Positions 7,708 through 11,739 of a stretch of 11,739 nucleotides of DNA are shown one piece after another. A model generated the notes under the pieces. It ran no database searches. It was given only the letters and a program-made list of their open reading frames with translations, and was not told the DNA's origin. Numbering within the stretch: the first letter of the stretch is position 1; every line of letters starts with the position of its first letter. Source of the DNA: Methanosarcinales archaeon (GTDB lineage: Archaea; Halobacteriota; Methanosarcinia; DSM-18856; Methermicoccaceae); NCBI GenBank assembly GCA_003661015.1, contig QMVI01000016.1, positions 1 through 11,739 of the forward strand, given 5' to 3'. The translations under genes and the position numbers were made by a program.

Positions 7708-8161
7708 TTTGTTTCTTTAATACAACTTCAAGAATACCATGTTTAACACTAATATCGATATCTGATTTATCGACTTTACATGGAAGTTTTGTTGTTATCG
7801 TGTAAATTCCCTTTGAAGCTTTTCCGAATCCGTGAATGCGAAGAACGTCTCCTTCAAAGTTCAAGATTATGCTGTCTTCTTTAATATCTGGCACCTCTGC
7901 ATTCACATACACTTTATCCTCATCCTCGAATACCTCAACAACCGGCTCTATTGGAGGCTCTTGCATCCGCAACATTCCAAAGAAACCACTCAAAAGCTCC
8001 TCAGGGTCTTTGTCTATCCTCACTATCTTTGGCTCCTCTCCCGGTTCTCTGACTACTGAGAACCCATATATTGCTGGCAATCCCTCTCCATCCATCATAC
8101 TTCTCAGTATTTCCCTGATAATTCTGTTGAGGTCATCGATTATGTCGTCGAATTCATTCAT
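7700..8161 (-). CDS. Hsp20/alpha-crystallin family small heat-shock protein
   Basis: A small ATP-independent chaperone-like protein of 153 residues. The alpha-crystallin domain covers roughly residues 72-150, with EVPDIKEDSIILNFEGDVLRIHG followed by KLPCKVDKSDIDISVKHGILEVVLKK; the last part is the family's typical A-x-x-x-G-hL-x-hhhPK-like strand, here HGILEVVLKK. The N-terminal half is helical and acidic (NEFDDIIDDLNRIIREIL), then carries REPGEEPKIVRIDKDPEELL, a layout common in archaeal Hsp20 proteins. No C-terminal I-x-I/V motif is seen. The start is ATG 8161, one codon inside a TTG; no good Shine-Dalgarno. It begins 12 nt after the pylC stop and abuts the phosphatase-like gene, so it is probably co-transcribed with pylBC. 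Its stop is TGA. Whether it serves pyrrolysine synthesis or only shares the transcript cannot be told. Confidence 0.85.
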   Translation of the reverse strand: MNEFDDIIDDLNRIIREILRSMMDGEGLPAIYGFSVVREPGEEPKIVRIDKDPEELLSGFFGMLRMQEPPIEPVVEVFEDEDKVYVNAEVPDIKEDSIILNFEGDVLRIHGFGKASKGIYTITTKLPCKVDKSDIDISVKHGILEVVLKKQSE

Positions 8162-8173
8162 CAAAAGTAATTC

Positions 8174-9286
8174 TCAACTAACATATTTATTTATTATGCT
8201 ATCAATCACTCGCTCTCTTTTCTTCCATAATCTGGTGAGGTCATTGCCAACCAGTATGAGCGTTATTATCAATCCCTCTGAGACCTTCCCAACGATTGCC
8301 TCCTCTGCCCCATGGAACTTATCAACAATCTGCAAGTCTTTTGCGCTTGCGAGGACATGCTCTCCCACACTTTTCAACCCCTCATCTTCCACAACCACGT
8401 GTTCATAGATAACCGCCCTCTTCACCCTTGGTCTTTTAAAGCTCAACTTACCATCCATCCATGTGGTTATTGTCTCTTCGAGTATGTTCACATCTGAGCA
8501 GTGGAGAACAGCTGTGGGAGTCTGACTTGGAAGCCTTGCATCTATCTCTATTACCTCAGGCTTCTGTCCTCTTACCATTGCTTCCACATCCATTACTCCC
8601 TTTAATCCGAGTTCTTTCCCAATCCTGATAGAATACTCAAAGAACAACTCCTCTGTGTATTTTGGTAGTTCATGAGGGGCAAATACTCTTTTGCAGTCAT
8701 AGTTTTCATCAAACTCGAGCTGAGTAACGACGAGCCCCTCAACTTCCTCTCCATTCCCTATCAGTTCAAGCGAAAGAGATGGTCCAGATACGAACTCTTG
8801 GGCAATCGTCCCATCACAGTACAACGAGTCGAACTCTTCGGGAGAATGTACAACCACCACGCCCTCACTACCACTTCCCTCAGATGGCTTCAGAATCACG
8901 GGAAATCTTAGACTGTTTTTTTGTTTCGTATTGAAAATCCATTTTGGGGTGGGCGCTCCAATCCTCTCAAAGAATTTGTTTGATTCTATTTTCGATGAGG
9001 ATATCCTGTAAGATTTTTCATCAAATAACATCGGCACTCCCATTTGCTCACACATATGTGAGAGGTTGATAAGCCCCTGCAGGTCTTCAAATGCCGGAAC
9101 CACCACATCACAACTTCTAATTGTGTCTGATGCTTTCGAAGCATCCATGCATACAAACTCATCTGCAAGTGATTTCCCAGGTACATCTGATGAACGGTCT
9201 ATCAAGACACTCTCAAATCCAGCTTTTTTTGATAGATAGAGTGCTTCTATTCCCTGAAGTTTTCCGCCAACAATGCATATTCTCAT
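8174..9286 (-). CDS. pylC: Pyrrolysine biosynthesis protein PylC (3-methylornithine-L-lysine ligase)
   Basis: An ATP-grasp ligase that joins (3R)-3-methyl-D-ornithine to the epsilon-amino group of lysine, the second step of pyrrolysine synthesis. The N-terminus MRICIVGGKLQGIEALYLSKKAG is nearly the PylC signature (VGGKLQG, LSKKAG), followed by ADEF and VVPAFE. The ATP-grasp core has FPVILKPSEGSGSEGVVVV and, near the end, GVMDVEAMV and VIEIDARLPSQTPTAV, matching the metal-binding and substrate-binding region of known PylC proteins. At 370 residues it is of family length. I chose ATG 9286 because it begins exactly at the conserved VGGKLQG end and overlaps the pylB stop as ATGA; a longer form from ATG 9307 is less likely. 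The stop is TGA. No pylD follows: hsp20 does, so the last biosynthetic step must be encoded elsewhere. Confidence 0.95.
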   Translation of the reverse strand: MRICIVGGKLQGIEALYLSKKAGFESVLIDRSSDVPGKSLADEFVCMDASKASDTIRSCDVVVPAFEDLQGLINLSHMCEQMGVPMLFDEKSYRISSSKIESNKFFERIGAPTPKWIFNTKQKNSLRFPVILKPSEGSGSEGVVVVHSPEEFDSLYCDGTIAQEFVSGPSLSLELIGNGEEVEGLVVTQLEFDENYDCKRVFAPHELPKYTEELFFEYSIRIGKELGLKGVMDVEAMVRGQKPEVIEIDARLPSQTPTAVLHCSDVNILEETITTWMDGKLSFKRPRVKRAVIYEHVVVEDEGLKSVGEHVLASAKDLQIVDKFHGAEEAIVGKVSEGLIITLILVGNDLTRLWKKRERVIDSIINKYVS

Positions 9287-10353
9287 TCTCTCTCCTTCTT
9301 CATCCATCTATCATAACTCTTTTGCGTTGCAATCTTCAGACCAAGTTCGTGGATATAGTGGGAAATTCCTTCGAGTGTCCTCCTCCCCTCTTCAACATCC
9401 AGAGTTGCGTTTGCAACCCCAGCCAGCCCAGTTTCTGGATAGACAAGAGATGTGACAACATTTGCACCACTCAAGAGCATTGGTTGGAGGCCGTTGACAC
9501 CAAACACATCGAGTGATGCAGGTATGAGCCTGTCTGGATGGACGAGACGAGTTGCTGCTATCGCCAGCATCTGTTCAAGCACGGATGGAGGTGGAACATG
9601 TTCCATCGGAGTCCCCTCTTGTGGTACAAAACACATCGACCTTGCCTGATTGACACCTATCCTTTTCATTTCCAGAATCGAATGTGCCCTGTCTGAGATA
9701 CTCTCACCAACACCAAGCAACATACCATCCTCTATGAGCATGCCATACTCCTTTGCCTTCAATTTAACGTTGAGTCTTGTGTCGTAGTCCTGTTTGATTC
9801 TCAATTTGCTGAACAGCACAGGATTGTGAGTCTCCTGATAGCAGGCGTACCAGTCTATCCCCTCCTCAGCAAACTTCTTTATTACCCATTCTGGGACAAC
9901 ACCGGGTGAGACCATCACTGGTATATCCACATCAGTTTTTATTGTCGATGCCAGCGATATGACTTCCTCGAATTTTTCTTTGTTGTGGATAGCTGGATCC
10001 TCTCCGAGCGTCAGGTCAATGAGATGCACACCAGATTTCTTGAGGAGATGCGAAAGCTCGATAACTTCTTCGAAATCCTTTTTGTATCGGGGTGGCTTTT
10101 TATTCGATTTTCTGTAATAACAGAAAAGACAGTCGTTTCTGCACATCGTATCATAATACACAAAACCATAGGCGAATATTTCTTTTCCAAAGTGTCTCTC
10201 TCTTAATTCTCTTGCAACATCGAGAACAGAAAGAATATCATCCACATTTTTCACTGAAAGAACCAGCTCAACATCTTTCTGAGAGAGCGGCTGCTCAGAC
10301 AATGCCCTTTCCAAAATATCTGATAGTTTTGTCTCCACTGAACTACTATGCAT
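9283..10353 (-). CDS. pylB: Pyrrolysine biosynthesis protein PylB (methylornithine synthase)
   Basis: A radical SAM mutase that rearranges lysine into (3R)-3-methyl-D-ornithine, the first step of pyrrolysine synthesis. The cluster motif CRNDCLFCYY is at C71, C75 and C78 counted from ATG 10353, the same positions I recall for Methanosarcina barkeri PylB, which supports this start over GTG 10374. Other PylB features are HLIDLTLGEDP, VMVSPGVVPEW, YQETHNPVLFSKLR, EDGMLLGVGESI, FVPQEGTP, RLIPASLDVFGVNGLQ and LLSGANVVTSL. HydE and BioB relatives lack this combination. At 356 residues the length is right. pylC begins within its TGA (ATGA). It follows the CLC gene by about 70 nt on the same strand and appears to be the first gene of a pylB-pylC-hsp20-phosphatase run. 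Confidence 0.96.
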   Translation of the reverse strand: MHSSSVETKLSDILERALSEQPLSQKDVELVLSVKNVDDILSVLDVARELRERHFGKEIFAYGFVYYDTMCRNDCLFCYYRKSNKKPPRYKKDFEEVIELSHLLKKSGVHLIDLTLGEDPAIHNKEKFEEVISLASTIKTDVDIPVMVSPGVVPEWVIKKFAEEGIDWYACYQETHNPVLFSKLRIKQDYDTRLNVKLKAKEYGMLIEDGMLLGVGESISDRAHSILEMKRIGVNQARSMCFVPQEGTPMEHVPPPSVLEQMLAIAATRLVHPDRLIPASLDVFGVNGLQPMLLSGANVVTSLVYPETGLAGVANATLDVEEGRRTLEGISHYIHELGLKIATQKSYDRWMKKERE

Positions 10354-10375
10354 TGAAGTACTACGCTCCCTCACA

Positions 10376-10428
10376 AACTTTATTTTGCATCATTTACCCT
10401 CTCCATCCTCATTCTTAATATTTTTATC
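10376..10428 (-). promoter_or_regulatory. Possible pylB promoter region
   Basis: The short gap between the CLC stop and pylB holds two A/T-rich TATA-like stretches on the minus strand: ATAAAAATATTAA (about 10426-10414) and AAAATAAAG (about 10387-10379). The second would place a transcript start almost at ATG 10353. Neither is a strong archaeal consensus match, and co-transcription with the CLC gene is possible. Confidence 0.25.
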
Positions 10429-11739
10429 GCTTTCCAATTTCAGAGCTTGCCTTTGCATATGCAGACATTATGTCTCTCTCTGAGAGAATACCCACCAACT
10501 TTGTCTTATCAGCCACATCCACAACCGGGAGCATTGAGATGTCATTCTTTATCAGTTTCTGAAGTGCAACTGCAAGCGTCTCATCAGGTGTGGTCGTGAT
10601 GAGACTTGTAGTCATAATATCCCGTATGGGTTTTCCCCTTTCTTCTGTGGGCACCCCTTCTGCATCACTGAATGTAACTACTCCAACGAGTTTGCCAACA
10701 TTATCCACAACCGGGAACCCTCGATATCCTGTTCTCCACACAGCATCGAGCACATCTTGTACTCTGTCATGTGGTCTGAACACCTTTACATACCTCCTCA
10801 TAGCATCTCCCACTTTCAAGCTCTCAAGTATGCTCACCACCATCTCGTTTATGTTGGCTGGAGAATGGAGTCTGTCTTTTATCTGACTCTCGAAAAGACT
10901 ATCCCGTGTACTCATTATGCTGACTATGGTTGTCGCAATCATTATTCCCGGAAGAAGAGTGTAGCTTCCTGTGAGCTCTGCGACTATCAGAATGGATGTG
11001 AGGGGTACTTTGAAGGCACATGCCAGCATTGCAGCCATTCCTACAATCACAAAAGCGGTCTGATGTATTGGAACTAGTCCAAAAATCATCAGAATATCTC
11101 TGAAAAGAGCTCCACTAATTGCACCTATTACGAGAGTGGGAGCAAACAGCCCCCCACTTCCTCCGGATTCAAGTGTGATGCTTGTCGCGAGCATCTTAAA
11201 AAACAGAATTGCAAGTGCAATTTGAAGTGGAATAGACTGGGAGAATAGAGTCTGAACAACCTCCCAGCCGATTCCGAGGATGGTATAACCCAAGCCAAGG
11301 GTCTCTTGGAGCAAGAGGGCAAGCAGTCCAACAAGCAACCCACCAAGTGCAGGAGTTAAAGGCATTGGAGAGTATTTTTTCTCTGTTCTCATCCTTTTGA
11401 ATGCATTGCTTACAAAACGGTATATTTTCACGTATATGCTTCCTGAGATGGATATGAATATTCCAAGTCCAGCGAACAGCAAGAGTTCTGATATGGTTTG
11501 CAAATGGTAGGGTGTGGTTTCGAACACGGGTCCCAGTCTGTACACTCCATAGAAGACCGAGTACGCTGTGATGGATGATACAAATGCAGGAAGAATTGCA
11601 CTGCTTTCTATATCCCTCTTGTAAAGAACCTCAGTTGCAAATAAAGCACCGGAAAATGGAGCCCTGAAGATTGCTGCAACACTACCTGCTGTACCACACA
11701 ATAAAAGGAGTCTGCGAGTCTTAACATCTGTTTTGAGAA
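10424..11739 (-). CDS. CLC-family chloride channel/transporter with C-terminal CBS pair, 5' end outside window
   Basis: A membrane chloride channel or chloride/proton exchanger. The frame stays open to the right edge (LKTDVKTRRLLLL precedes the TTG at 11701), so the N-terminal helices with the GSGIP and GKEGP selectivity motifs are missing. Visible are GSVAAIFRAPFSGALFATEVLYKRD, matching the helix before the internal proton-glutamate site, many hydrophobic helices, and SGGLFAPTLVIGAISG, the conserved GxFxP filter segment. A CBS pair covers the last 130 residues (VGDAMRRYVKVF to SERDIMSAYA), about 10820-10435, probably binding an adenine nucleotide to gate transport. At the site of E. coli ClC Glu203 the residue is Val (ATEV), as in channel-type CLCs. 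The stop is TAA. It is upstream of pylB on the same strand, with no obvious functional link. Confidence 0.93.
   Translation of the reverse strand, partial: LKTDVKTRRLLLLCGTAGSVAAIFRAPFSGALFATEVLYKRDIESSAILPAFVSSITAYSVFYGVYRLGPVFETTPYHLQTISELLLFAGLGIFISISGSIYVKIYRFVSNAFKRMRTEKKYSPMPLTPALGGLLVGLLALLLQETLGLGYTILGIGWEVVQTLFSQSIPLQIALAILFFKMLATSITLESGGSGGLFAPTLVIGAISGALFRDILMIFGLVPIHQTAFVIVGMAAMLACAFKVPLTSILIVAELTGSYTLLPGIMIATTIVSIMSTRDSLFESQIKDRLHSPANINEMVVSILESLKVGDAMRRYVKVFRPHDRVQDVLDAVWRTGYRGFPVVDNVGKLVGVVTFSDAEGVPTEERGKPIRDIMTTSLITTTPDETLAVALQKLIKNDISMLPVVDVADKTKLVGILSERDIMSAYAKASSEIGKR

Noticed and set aside
7217..7720. Plus-strand 167-codon open frame
   Set aside because: It lies antisense to the phosphatase-like gene, has no recognisable domain and no start signal, and is Ser/Thr-rich as expected of a shadow frame.
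7836..8408. Plus-strand 190-codon open frame
   Set aside because: It runs antisense across hsp20 and the end of pylC, is low-complexity (Ser, Ile, Leu) and matches no family I recognise.
10354..10423. tRNA(Pyl) gene in the gap before pylB
   Set aside because: The gap is too short once the CLC stop is considered, and no CTA anticodon loop or CCA-side acceptor pairing is visible there or elsewhere in the window.

Overview
The window is archaeal. It carries a family B DNA polymerase ending in a PCNA-binding box, an archaeal-type tRNA methylthiotransferase (e-MtaB/CDKAL1 type), AGA/AGG- and ATA-rich coding, very tight gene packing, and the pyrrolysine biosynthesis genes pylB and pylC. A methylotrophic methanogen or a related euryarchaeon (Methanosarcinales/Halobacteriota-like) fits best; the exact lineage is inference.

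Plus strand, 1-6989, is one tightly spaced run: the 3' part of polB, a four-CBS-domain protein, a TrmJ-type SPOUT tRNA methyltransferase, an e-MtaB-type radical SAM methylthiotransferase, ketol-acid reductoisomerase (ilvC) and ornithine carbamoyltransferase (argF). Gaps are 0-6 nt or short overlaps after the CBS gene. Minus strand, 11739-6964, reads: a 5'-truncated CLC chloride channel/transporter with a CBS pair, pylB, pylC (4-nt ATGA overlap), a small Hsp20 protein and an alkaline-phosphatase-superfamily protein. The two runs converge near 6990. No stretch over 300 bases lacks a gene, and no tRNA, IS element or CRISPR was seen.

The main result concerns the codon TAG. Three reading frames appear to end at TAG: argF (6780), trmJ (3675) and the phosphatase-like gene (minus strand, 7017). 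Each continues in the same frame into sequence that looks like the missing end of the protein. In argF the extension holds the essential HCLP motif and the whole C-terminus; in trmJ it holds the family's C-terminal helix; in the phosphatase-like gene it adds a plausible terminal strand. If TAG is read as pyrrolysine, every one of the ten complete or 3'-complete non-CLC genes and the CLC gene ends in TGA (8) or TAA (3), and none in TAG. With pylB and pylC in the same window, the simplest reading is that UAG is a sense codon for pyrrolysine in ordinary housekeeping genes here, not only in methylamine methyltransferases. pylS, pylD and the tRNA(Pyl) gene are not in the window.
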